A stretch of DNA of 45,662 bases, taken from positions 1-45,662 of the forward strand of contig JASJCT010000069.1 in the NCBI GenBank assembly GCA_030065855.1. Reading direction: 5' to 3'. The notes under the pieces are model-generated. The model did no database searches, was not told the origin of the DNA, and saw only the letters and a list, made by a program, of their open reading frames with translations. The DNA comes from Myxococcota bacterium (GTDB taxonomy: Bacteria; Myxococcota_A; Polyangia; JAAYKL01). The translations under genes and the position numbers were made by a program. Positions 15,501-23,175 of this stretch are shown here, piece by piece (the stretch's first letter is position 1; every line of letters begins with the position of its first letter).

Positions 15501-17748
15501 TCATCACTGGACACATGGGTTGGAGTCCATTGTCGAACCCCTGATAAAGAACGCTCAGACCGGCTACGATACCGGCGATCTGGAATATGCTGGGTACAGC
15601 TTTTATGTGAATGCATTTGTACGGTTTATCACGGGGCATTTGCTGGCTGACATCGAAAAAGACGCTAGAAAATACAGCAGCCTTATCGAGCAAACCGGCC
15701 AGGAAAACGTGTACAGAATGATTATCATTACCTGGCAGTTGGTTTTGAATCTTCAAGGAAAAAGCGATAATCCCACCGTCCTAACCGGAGAGGCTATGGA
15801 TGAGGAGGAACGACTTCTCTCAAATCAACAGGCCAACGATATTACGGCATTGAGCAATTTGTATAATTGCAAATTGATATTAAATTTCCTATTTGAAGAA
15901 CATTCCATTGACATCGCCGATCAAGCAGAGAAACACCTTGAAGGGTCATTGTCCACTGGACATTATCCACTGTTTTCTTTTTTTGATTCAATGACCCAGC
16001 TCGCTTTATATGACAGTCTGGATGACAACATTAAACGCAAGTCTGTTAAAAGGATTTTAAAACACAGAAAAGATCTCACAAAATGGGGATTTGAGGAAGA
16101 CTGCATCCTGATCGACGCTGAGCTCGCGCGTATCAATGGTAAAGATGCAGCAGCGGCTAACTACTATGAAACAGCCATCACAGCCTTTGAGAAGCGCCGC
16201 TACCACTATAAGGCAGCGATAGCCTCAGAGCTCGCTGCCAAGTTCCATTTGTCCAAAGGGAGCGTGAGACTGGCCTCACTATTTATGCGCGATGCCAGAA
16301 AGGCCTACCAACATTGGGGTGCAAAGGCCAAAGTGGACCACCTAAACGAGACCTATCCCCAATTGCTTTCGGCCGCTTCTTCCAGGCACCAAGGAGAGAT
16401 TTCCAAAGAAGACACACTCACATCATCGGCATCCACAACCCAATACGACATTGACATGGCCACGGTGATAAAAGCCTCTCAGGCGATTTCAGGTGAAATT
16501 ATTCTAGAGAAGCTTTTGGATCAAGTCATGAGATTATTAATTCAAAACGCCGGTGCACAGCGCGCGCTTCTCATTTTAAAGGAAGAAGATCGCTTTCTGG
16601 TCGAGGCCTCTGGCGATATTGCCACGGATAAAATTGATGTTTTACAAACGCTGCCTGTTGAGGAGAGTAAAGCGTGTTGCCACGCAATTGTCCAACTCGT
16701 AGCTCGGACAAAGGAGTTGGTGCTTTTAAATGACGCCACATCGGCCAGTGACTTTGCCGGTGATCCCTATATTATCAACAACCAACCCAAATCCATTCTG
16801 TGCGTCCCCATCGTCAATCAGGGGAAGCTGACGGGAATCGCTTACCTGGAGAACAATCTTACGACCAACGCATTTACCGCCGATGGGGTGCGATTGTTGG
16901 AGATCCTCTCTTCCCACGCGGCCATCGCCATTGACAACGCGCGATTGTATGCCAATCTCGAGGAAAAAGTAGAGGAACGCACCAGGGAACTCAAGCAGGC
17001 CAGGGATGCCCTTTGGGGGGAAATGGAGCTGGCCGCTAAAATTCAAACCATTCTCTTGCCTGACAATCCAACTGTTCGGAACTACCAGGTCTCGGGTTAT
17101 ATGCAACCAGCGGATGAAGTCGGTGGGGACTACTACGATGTCATCAATACAGAGATGGCAGACTGGGTTACCATCGGGGATGTGTCAGGGCATGGAGTCC
17201 CAGCTGGATTGTTCATGATGATGACCCAGACAGCCATTCAAACAGCGATTGAACAAAGCGCAGGGCTTAATCCCGATACATTACTCTCAATTGTGAATAA
17301 AGTCGTTACGCGAAATATAGCGAAATTTGGTGAAAGTAAATATATGACCATTACTGTGCTGACCATTGGTAAGGACGGAGAAATTTGCTACTCAGGCCTT
17401 CATCAAGACATCCCAGTGTACAGAGCAGATAGTGGAAAAATCGAGATAGTAAAAACAAATGGAATATGGATAGGGCTTGAGGAAAACATTTCAGATCTGC
17501 TGACCATTGAACGTTTTTCCATGAAAATAGACGACGTGGCCCTGCTCTACACGGACGGTATTACCGAAGCCATAAAAAATGGTAGTAAAATGAGTATGTT
17601 TGGTGAAATGCGCCTATTCGACATATTTGCAAAGCTAGCAAAAGCGGGTAACACCACTGACGATATTAAAAAAGGCATTCTTAAAGAACTAAAAGATTAT
17701 GACTGTCGGGATGACATCACGATGGTTATTCTAAAGCGGGAAAGATAG
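12553..17748 (+). CDS. Ser/Thr kinase - AAA ATPase - GAF - PP2C/SpoIIE phosphatase multidomain regulator
   Basis: 1731 residues; the ATG at 12553 has GGGAG 8 bases upstream (a TTG at 12538 would overlap this site). Domains in order: protein kinase (about 1-270) with Lys36, HRD at 126-128 (VVHRDINPQN) and DFG at 147-149; P-loop ATPase (GHPGIGKS at 336-343, Walker B LDD at 465-467); a long helical-repeat region (about 650-1280); GAF domain (about 1294-1470); a short coiled coil; and a PP2C-type phosphatase (about 1485-1731) with GGDYYD at 1524-1529, GDVSGHG at 1542-1548, TDGITE near 1668 and DDIT at 1720-1723. The kinase's Gly-rich loop is not recognisable (VAETKHSIVYRG). Related proteins that end in a histidine kinase are known; this one carries both a protein kinase and a phosphatase. 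Divergent from the pseudo-protease operon. Confidence 0.9.
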   Translation: MDTIANYAILEQVAETKHSIVYRGRKQGNAETAIIKVLNAEDPSPSEVARFKQEYELIQRIDLEGVVKTFGITEHQGRFAIIFEDFDCVTVKQAGQQNAFDLQRFLETAIQISNTLGHLHQQDVVHRDINPQNLLINLTTRQVKIADFGISSILTKESEKVYHPEVIEGTLPYISPEQTGRMNRAVDYRTDLYSLGATLYQLLTDQVPFLADDPLEIIHSHIAVKPVPPAQKNPDIPDVVSDIVMKLMAKTPDERYNSAFGLKADFQECLNQLLKNKTIDRFEPGRFDASPKLNPPQKLYGREKEIAVLLDTFERVSQHDEETSGSGACEVIMVSGHPGIGKSALIQEIHKSIVAKKGYFISGKYEQIRREVPYSAIIQAFKELTRQLLTETTEMIDQWKKRISQALAKNGKVITDILDDLELIIGPQPDVPVLESKEAQNRLMTFFEKFIRVFATADHPLVIFLDDLQWADTPSLELMQILMTNPDTSDLLLIGSYRDNEVDSTHPLVNMIDFIRKRGVGLNELSLRPLLVADVGHFLNDSLLSNDDKTQPLAQLVHQKTNGNPFFVRQFLQTLVSEGQITFNPEKGWVWDIDAVNALQVTENVVELMAGKIEKLSDHTVELLKVCACVGNQFNLETLSILLNQSIENVLANITEAIHDGLIEQKRDYYKFPHDRIQEAAYSLISEKRKVDLHYTIGKLTYDNTSPAEMEKKIFYIVNQLNHGSGRITTKEEQDQLADFNLWAGRKARASAAYLPALQFYLKGIDLLQGWEEDYERSVQMHSEATECARYTGDFELMDSLASDVLNHSKNVLDSISVYKAKILALIAQGELNGGTELAVNVLKQLGVHMKTKVNQVDILIGLMKTKLALLFKDPEELYDKPDMTKPELLAAMTLLKTILAPTYLANPDMYPTVIFKMTQLSVKYGNAPESAIAYNVYGVVLCGILYDFETGYRFGQMGLKLIEKYNARHLQAMAYLLNYTFIHHWTHGLESIVEPLIKNAQTGYDTGDLEYAGYSFYVNAFVRFITGHLLADIEKDARKYSSLIEQTGQENVYRMIIITWQLVLNLQGKSDNPTVLTGEAMDEEERLLSNQQANDITALSNLYNCKLILNFLFEEHSIDIADQAEKHLEGSLSTGHYPLFSFFDSMTQLALYDSLDDNIKRKSVKRILKHRKDLTKWGFEEDCILIDAELARINGKDAAAANYYETAITAFEKRRYHYKAAIASELAAKFHLSKGSVRLASLFMRDARKAYQHWGAKAKVDHLNETYPQLLSAASSRHQGEISKEDTLTSSASTTQYDIDMATVIKASQAISGEIILEKLLDQVMRLLIQNAGAQRALLILKEEDRFLVEASGDIATDKIDVLQTLPVEESKACCHAIVQLVARTKELVLLNDATSASDFAGDPYIINNQPKSILCVPIVNQGKLTGIAYLENNLTTNAFTADGVRLLEILSSHAAIAIDNARLYANLEEKVEERTRELKQARDALWGEMELAAKIQTILLPDNPTVRNYQVSGYMQPADEVGGDYYDVINTEMADWVTIGDVSGHGVPAGLFMMMTQTAIQTAIEQSAGLNPDTLLSIVNKVVTRNIAKFGESKYMTITVLTIGKDGEICYSGLHQDIPVYRADSGKIEIVKTNGIWIGLEENISDLLTIERFSMKIDDVALLYTDGITEAIKNGSKMSMFGEMRLFDIFAKLAKAGNTTDDIKKGILKELKDYDCRDDITMVILKRER

Positions 17749-17812
17749 TCTAACCATAATCTTTCAAACCCATCTTTTCAGACCTCGCAGTTATGTGTAG
17801 GCTCTTGCTGTG

Positions 17813-18745
17813 ATGGTTACCTCTGCTTCACTGGCAGCTCTGGTAAATGGAGACTGTGCGGGTTCTCCCAATGTCGAGATCACTGATCTCAGGCCCATTG
17901 ACGATACCCATGAAGCAGCGATCTCCCCATTTTTTCGCAAGCAGCTACTCAGTAGGAATGCCCGGCTACCAGGCGCTGTGCTTACAACCCGTGAATTAGA
18001 GCCGATAGCGGTTGAAGCTGGTATCCCGGGGGTGATCCGTTGCGATCACCCCCTGCTGGGCCTGGCCGCACTGATAGATCATTTTTTTCCAGAGACCGCT
18101 CCCCAGCCAGGTGTTCATCCAACGGCTGTTATAGATCCCCAGGCGCGGGTGGCGCCTACGGCAACTGTCGAGCCCTTGGCCGTGATAGAAGCAGATGTGG
18201 ACATCGGCCATCGCACCCGCATCGGGCCCCATGCAGTGATACTGAGGGGCTCTCGTATTGGTCGATACGTGAGTATCGGTCCTGGGGCGGTCATTGGATC
18301 AGATGGGTTTGGCTTTGCTCCCAGCCCAAAGGGCCCTGTAAAAATTCGCCAGGTCGGCAGGGTCATCATTGAGGACTGTGTCGAAATCGGCGCCAACACC
18401 TGCGTTGATCGCGCCACATTGGGCGCCACGATTATCGGCCAGGCTGCCAAGCTCGACAACCTGGTTCAAATCGGCCACAACACGCGCGTGGGTGCAGGGG
18501 CTATCCTCGCTGGGCAGGTGGGCCTGGCAGGATCGGTTGCCATCGGAGATGGGGCCATGCTCGGAGGACAGGTGGGCGTGGCAGATCACATACACATCGG
18601 TGCCGATGCAAAAATAGCTGCAAAAAGCGGGGTGACGCGGGATATTGCCGCGGATCAAATCTTTGCTGGATACCCTGCCATGCCCCATGCCAAATGGCTC
18701 CGCGCCATGGCCTGGTTGACCCGAAGCAGCGCTCGCAACGCCTGA
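17813..18745 (+). CDS. lpxD: UDP-3-O-acylglucosamine N-acyltransferase LpxD
   Basis: 310 residues from the ATG at 17813 (a GTG at 17810 is equally possible). LpxD adds the second acyl chain, from acyl-ACP, to UDP-3-O-acyl-glucosamine in lipid A synthesis in the cytoplasm. An N-terminal uridine-binding-like domain is followed from about residue 100 by hexapeptide repeats of a left-handed beta-helix (GVHPTAVIDPQARVAPTATV and onward). GSDGFGFAP, the motif VGRVIIEDCVEIGANTCVDR and the catalytic-His motif QIGHNT (His222) are typical of LpxD. The C-terminus has the usual AGYPAMPHAKWLR. Standing alone without lpxA or fabZ here is unusual compared with the common cluster. Supports a Gram-negative host. 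Confidence 0.93.
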   Translation: MVTSASLAALVNGDCAGSPNVEITDLRPIDDTHEAAISPFFRKQLLSRNARLPGAVLTTRELEPIAVEAGIPGVIRCDHPLLGLAALIDHFFPETAPQPGVHPTAVIDPQARVAPTATVEPLAVIEADVDIGHRTRIGPHAVILRGSRIGRYVSIGPGAVIGSDGFGFAPSPKGPVKIRQVGRVIIEDCVEIGANTCVDRATLGATIIGQAAKLDNLVQIGHNTRVGAGAILAGQVGLAGSVAIGDGAMLGGQVGVADHIHIGADAKIAAKSGVTRDIAADQIFAGYPAMPHAKWLRAMAWLTRSSARNA

Positions 18746-18829
18746 TACGCATAGATTCATCGCCGAAAAATTGACCCCTTCGGATCGGTTCCCTTAAGAT
18801 GTAGGATAGAAGACTACATGGAGGGGAAG

Positions 18830-19210
18830 ATGCCCGATCTACTTACAAATCGCCGTATGGAACGCAGTGACCGCATCAGTGACGCGCTTGCGTTTCAGCT
18901 AAAAGCATCTGCCAAACGGGCTGGGTTTAGTTCGCTCGTGCTGGCAGATGATGCTGGATTGGTGGTCGCCAGTGCTGGAAATCGCGCCTTGAGCGAATAT
19001 CTAGCGGCCATCTCCCCCAAGCTGGCGGCAGGGCTCAAGACCTGGCACGGCAGGGTATATACCAACCGGGGTCGGGTGCGCCTGTCCGTAGCGCCCATTC
19101 GGTTTGACAACTCTCTGCTCTATCTTTCAGCCACTGAGGGATCAGGTACAGCCATTCCAAGGGAGCTCTTTTGCAGTGGTCGCGGTGTTGTCCGCATCCT
19201 TTCAAACTGA
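18830..19210 (+). CDS. Small roadblock/LC7-like protein
   Basis: 126 residues from the ATG at 18830, which has GGAGGGG directly upstream; an ATG at 18818 lies before that ribosome binding site. The pattern ALAFQLKASAKRAGFSSLVLADDAGLVVASAGN, then YLAAISPKLAAGL, then strands (RVRLSVAPIRF, SLLYLSATEG), matches the alpha-beta layout of roadblock/LC7 (MglB-like) proteins. Those regulate small GTPases or act as scaffolds. No GTPase gene is nearby. It ends 11 bases before the convergent protoporphyrinogen oxidase gene. Family call is moderate. Confidence 0.55.
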   Translation: MPDLLTNRRMERSDRISDALAFQLKASAKRAGFSSLVLADDAGLVVASAGNRALSEYLAAISPKLAAGLKTWHGRVYTNRGRVRLSVAPIRFDNSLLYLSATEGSGTAIPRELFCSGRGVVRILSN

Positions 19211-19221
19211 ATCCACATATT

Positions 19222-20622
19222 TTATGTTTTCGCGGGCCCTAAAAACAGGGATACGCGGTGTGCTGTTGCGACCGACTCCCGAATGCAGTCGATAACCCCA
19301 ACCCCTAACAGTGCGTTGCCAGTGGCAAAAAAACCGGGATGGCGGGATTCAGCGGCCCGAATGCGGGCGACCCTATGTGCGTGACCGACGTGGTACTGGG
19401 GAATGGCCCGAGGATGTCTAAAAATGCGCGTCAGCACCGGCGCTTCCCCAGTGGGAATGCCTAGGATGGCAGAAAGCTCCTCGCGGACAGTGGCGATGAC
19501 GCGCTCGGGAGGCCATTCCCCCACTTGGGGCTCGAGCATGCCGCCGATCATGGTTCGCATCAGCACGTGATCCTGTGGTGCGCGCCCTGGAAAAATCGAC
19601 GAGGTCCAGAGGGATCCGAGGATGGTCTTGTCCTGACCCCGGGGCACCAGGAAGCCAAAGCCGTGCAAGTCGTGGGGTACCTGGTTCTTGTGATACCCCA
19701 AGCAGATCACGTCCAGACTGGGATAGGGGATCTCTGAAAAGGCGGTTGCAGCATCTGGATCGAGTTGTTTGAGATACTCGGCTGCAGACCATGCTGGCGT
19801 CGCTGTCACTACAGCATCAGCGGTCATTGGTTCACTGCCCTCGATATGCAGGGTAAAGCCGCCCTGAGCCCCTGGTGCAATTCCCAACACCCGTGCACCC
19901 AGCTTGAGATCCGTTCCAATTTCGGCCGTGAGCGCTTGAACCAGATCGCTCACCCCGCCCTCCAGGGAGGTAATGCGCCCGGATGGTCCTGCAGTGACTG
20001 CTGAGGGGTCTTCACCTGCGGCCTTTTTTGCTTTTTTAAGCGCTAGCATGCCCTTTATCAGACCGCCATGCTGCTGTTCTAATTGATAGACCTTATTAAA
20101 ACACGACTTGAGGCTCATTTCATTGGGATCGCCTGCGTAGATACCCGAGGCCATGGGGCCGATCAGGATATCGCACGCCCCCTTGCCCAGGCGGCGCGTG
20201 GCAAAGTCGGCTAGGGTTTCATCGCTCGTTTGGGTCTGCTTTGCCACGAACGGCTCCAAAGCGAGTCTCAACCGGGCGCCAAGGGGCAGCACAGACGACG
20301 TCATGAACTTGAGCGGATGCAGCTTAACTTCCCGGAGTTGGTTGGCGCGATAGATAAACCGCCGTTCAGCGCTTTGACTGGCGGGTTTAATGCGGTCTGA
20401 AATCCCCGCCTCTTCCAAGAGATCTCGCGCTGCCTGCTCCTTATCGAGCCAACTATTGGTACCGGCTTCACAGGTAAACCCATCGATCACCTCGGTGTGG
20501 GCTTTTCCGCCTGGGCGATCTTCGGCCTCGAGCACGGTCACCTGGTAGCCAACAGCGCGCTTTAATCGAAAGGCCACAGCAAGTCCAGAAATACCGCCGC
20601 CAATAACTGCTATGTGAAACAC
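19222..20622 (-). CDS. hemY: Protoporphyrinogen oxidase, HemY (oxygen-dependent) type
   Basis: 466 residues from a GTG at 20622 with GAGGTGAG just upstream. The FAD-binding Rossmann motif is at the N-terminus (IAVIGGGISGLAVAFRL, about residues 4-20), followed by EAEDRPGGKAHTE, the amine-oxidase-family pattern. GPMASGIYAGDPNEMSLKSCFNKV and SLEGGVSDLVQAL are characteristic of protoporphyrinogen oxidase. The C-terminal FFATGNALLGVGVIDCIRESV is the typical second FAD contact. The enzyme makes protoporphyrin IX for haem. The symbol hemG is also used for this type (PPOX). No other haem genes are adjacent. Confidence 0.88.
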   Translation of the reverse strand: MFHIAVIGGGISGLAVAFRLKRAVGYQVTVLEAEDRPGGKAHTEVIDGFTCEAGTNSWLDKEQAARDLLEEAGISDRIKPASQSAERRFIYRANQLREVKLHPLKFMTSSVLPLGARLRLALEPFVAKQTQTSDETLADFATRRLGKGACDILIGPMASGIYAGDPNEMSLKSCFNKVYQLEQQHGGLIKGMLALKKAKKAAGEDPSAVTAGPSGRITSLEGGVSDLVQALTAEIGTDLKLGARVLGIAPGAQGGFTLHIEGSEPMTADAVVTATPAWSAAEYLKQLDPDAATAFSEIPYPSLDVICLGYHKNQVPHDLHGFGFLVPRGQDKTILGSLWTSSIFPGRAPQDHVLMRTMIGGMLEPQVGEWPPERVIATVREELSAILGIPTGEAPVLTRIFRHPRAIPQYHVGHAHRVARIRAAESRHPGFFATGNALLGVGVIDCIRESVATAHRVSLFLGPAKT

Positions 20623-20802
20623 GGTCTCACCTCTATCGTATCGACCCTCCTTGCCACGTCTTTTCTATATCCCTGCATGGGATAAACGGCAACTTCCCTA
20701 TTGGCGAGCAATCAGCTATCTCCTAGAATATCCCGGTTTCGAAACCAGCTTAGCGATTGGAATTTTCGCGTGACAGCCCGACAGCTCGACCTCCCTGCGA
20801 CG

Positions 20803-21867
20803 ATGAAATGCAATGCCGCCCCCGGCTCAGCTGTATGGCCACTGTTTCCTCAAACCAGATACTTGGGCAGCAAGCGCAAGCTGCTCGGTCTGCTGTTTCA
20901 AACCTTTGGGCAGCTCGAATTTGACAGTGTGCTCGATCCTTTCTCCGGAACTGCTGCAGTGGCCTTTCTTCTCAAGGCCATGGGAAAATCAGTCACTGCC
21001 AGCGACATTCTAGCATCGAACGCCATTGCAGCGCGGGCGCTCGTCTTAAACAACCAAGCCTGCCTTGGAAATGCGGTTGATGGCCTAATGGCCGGTTTGC
21101 CCGATACCACCTCGTCCCCAGGATTCATCGAACAGACATTCGAAGACATCTTTTTTGAACCCATAGAAAACCGCTTTTTAGACGGCATCCTTCCCAGGAT
21201 TCACAAATTGGAGGGATTTGAGCGGGATCTGGCCCTTTACGCCCTGTTTCAGGCGTGCCTGGCAAAGCGCCCCTACAACCTGTTTCACAGGGCCAACCTG
21301 GCCATGCGACGCCGGGATGTGCGGCGGTCCTTTGGCAACAAGACCACCTGGGAGCGGCCGTTTCCAGAGCTGATGACGTCCTATGCTGCTGAAGCAGATC
21401 AGGCGGTCTTTGCATCGCCAAAGAAGTGCCACGTCTGCTGCGGCGATGTGCTAGAGATCGATCCGAGCGGCTATGACGCTGTCTACCTGGATCCGCCCTA
21501 TGTGTCAGGCAAAGGCGCGGGCGTTGATTATCTGGATTACTATCATTTTCTAGAAGGCCTTGCCTCGCCCGACACCTGGTCTGAGAAAATCCTAACTAAA
21601 TACAAACACAAACCCCTACAGGGGCGCGGACAAAGTCCCTGGTCTGACCCTCGCCGCATAGAGGACGCCTTTGGTCGCACCGTCGAGAGGTTTGCCGACG
21701 CGACCTTCGTCATATCCTATCGATCCGACGGCATCCCCAGCATCGATGCCATTGCCGGGTACCTAAAAAGAGTAGGTAAAGCGATCGCAGTCATCGACGC
21801 GGGCAAATACACCTACGCCCTGAGTCGCAATACCCGCTCCCGGGAGGTCATCCTAGTGGGTTCGTAA
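20803..21867 (+). CDS. Orphan N6-adenine DNA methyltransferase (D12 class)
   Basis: 354 residues from the ATG at 20803; the frame is open upstream, with alternative starts at GTG 20770 and TTG 20701, none with a strong ribosome binding site. Motif I-type FPQTRYLGSKRKLL and DPFSGTAAVAF lie in the first 60 residues, and the catalytic DPPY is in YDAVYLDPPYVSGKG (about residue 230). Such enzymes transfer a methyl group from S-adenosylmethionine to adenine in a specific DNA site. No restriction endonuclease gene is adjacent, so this is an orphan methylase with an unknown site, perhaps used for regulation or protection. Confidence 0.82.
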   Translation: MKCNAAPGSAVWPLFPQTRYLGSKRKLLGLLFQTFGQLEFDSVLDPFSGTAAVAFLLKAMGKSVTASDILASNAIAARALVLNNQACLGNAVDGLMAGLPDTTSSPGFIEQTFEDIFFEPIENRFLDGILPRIHKLEGFERDLALYALFQACLAKRPYNLFHRANLAMRRRDVRRSFGNKTTWERPFPELMTSYAAEADQAVFASPKKCHVCCGDVLEIDPSGYDAVYLDPPYVSGKGAGVDYLDYYHFLEGLASPDTWSEKILTKYKHKPLQGRGQSPWSDPRRIEDAFGRTVERFADATFVISYRSDGIPSIDAIAGYLKRVGKAIAVIDAGKYTYALSRNTRSREVILVGS

Positions 21868-21886
21868 GACAATCTGAAATAGGGGT

Positions 21887-23053
21887 CTATATGGGATTGG
21901 TGCCTGAGTCGACCGGGCCGATGATGAAGAGGACTTGATCGATAATTACTGCGGAATCCAACCTTGCGTCGAACGTGTCGTGGATGTGAAAAGTGAGGTC
22001 AAAGACTTCTTCTGATCTGATCGGCCACTTGGTGACCATCCACCCGGAAGAGCTGCCATAGGCCTTGCCCAGGTCTGGGTTTGCAGACCCGTTCGGATGG
22101 GTTTCGGCTGCCTGATCCGGCGCACAGGAAAAGCCGGTCCCGGAAATATCTGTCGTGGCTGTGCCGTCTGGACAGTCGTTATACCAACAGCATTCTGAAA
22201 AGGCCGTGTTGATGGCGATGTAGCACAGGGGCTCGCCTTCTTCGCAGGCGCCGATCAGGGCTTGGGCTTCGGTGCAGGTCGTGTCGTAGTACTGATCAGG
22301 ATCCCGGCACCGCGTAAAATTGATGACGGTCTTTACATTGTTGGTCGTAACCGGCGCTGTTAAAAATATATAGAACTTATCGTTGTACGATGTATTTACA
22401 TATTCGTCGTATTCCGCAGAAAAGAACACGTAGGTGATCTGAATGCCCTGGGCGTTTTTCGGGGCTTTGAGTCGCAGCTGCCACTCCATGACATCGTAGA
22501 TTGGATATCCCTCCTGGGAATACGGGTCCCCCATACTGGCATCTGGCGCTATCTGAATGTCGTGGTCCGTGCTGATCGCCGTGCCAGAGGTCATTACTGC
22601 GTAGGCATCGTAGAGCTTTGGTGCGAGATGATTGGTACTGTCTCCGTACCGGGCCATGGCCCTGAACGTATCTGTTATGGGCGCTTCGGTCGGGGATGTA
22701 TATGTCTGCGACTCGAACGCTGCATCGTCGCACATGTCAATGGCGCATCGCATGTGGTCAATGGAGGCTCCCACAGCCTCACAACCAGTGCAATCCGGAA
22801 TGATCGGGCCTGCATCTGGCACGTCGCTGTCTGTATCTTCGGTGTCCCCATCGCTATCCCCGTCAGTATCGCCATTGGTGTCGGCACTCGAGTCTGAATC
22901 CCCGTCCGAGTCTGCATCGGCATCACTGCTCGTGTCGGTATTCCCGTCGGTTTCATTGATGATAATGATGGTGTTCCCTGGCTTTTCGCATCCAGCGCCA
23001 AAAAGGGCGACGAGAAAAAGTAAAACCGCCCAAGCACCTCTCTTGTTTGCCAT
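21887..23053 (-). CDS. Lipoprotein with acidic linker and choice-of-anchor L-like domain
   Basis: 388 residues. The signal peptide ends in a clear lipobox (ALFGAGC, Cys22). Residues about 36-80 are a Ser/Thr-Asp-rich linker. The C-terminal domain contains ITYVFFSAEYDEYVN followed by YNDKFYIFL, the hallmark of choice-of-anchor L domains (usually F-x-S-x-E-Y-x-E-x-V then N-D-x-F), and IDQVLFIIGP at the end. Many Cys residues and no enzymatic motif. Predicted to sit on the outer membrane and display this domain. Adjacent to another DT-repeat exported protein on the same strand (122-base gap). Confidence 0.75.
   Translation of the reverse strand: MANKRGAWAVLLFLVALFGAGCEKPGNTIIIINETDGNTDTSSDADADSDGDSDSSADTNGDTDGDSDGDTEDTDSDVPDAGPIIPDCTGCEAVGASIDHMRCAIDMCDDAAFESQTYTSPTEAPITDTFRAMARYGDSTNHLAPKLYDAYAVMTSGTAISTDHDIQIAPDASMGDPYSQEGYPIYDVMEWQLRLKAPKNAQGIQITYVFFSAEYDEYVNTSYNDKFYIFLTAPVTTNNVKTVINFTRCRDPDQYYDTTCTEAQALIGACEEGEPLCYIAINTAFSECCWYNDCPDGTATTDISGTGFSCAPDQAAETHPNGSANPDLGKAYGSSSGWMVTKWPIRSEEVFDLTFHIHDTFDARLDSAVIIDQVLFIIGPVDSGTNPI
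22815..22950 (-). repeat. Short SD/TD-coding low-complexity tract
   Basis: About 135 bases of irregular six-base units (for example GTCTGTATC and TCCCCGTCA on the plus strand) coding for Asp-Ser/Thr/Gly/Ala. It is more degenerate than the other three tracts. Confidence 0.6.
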
Positions 23054-23175
23054 GCTTATGCCCCCGCCAGCTGAAGAAGACGGTTAGTACCGTTCCTTTA
23101 TATTCACCGACAATGCCGGCTAGGTATTAGTATACCACGGCAAACCCACCGTCCCACCAATCAGGCGCATGTGCC

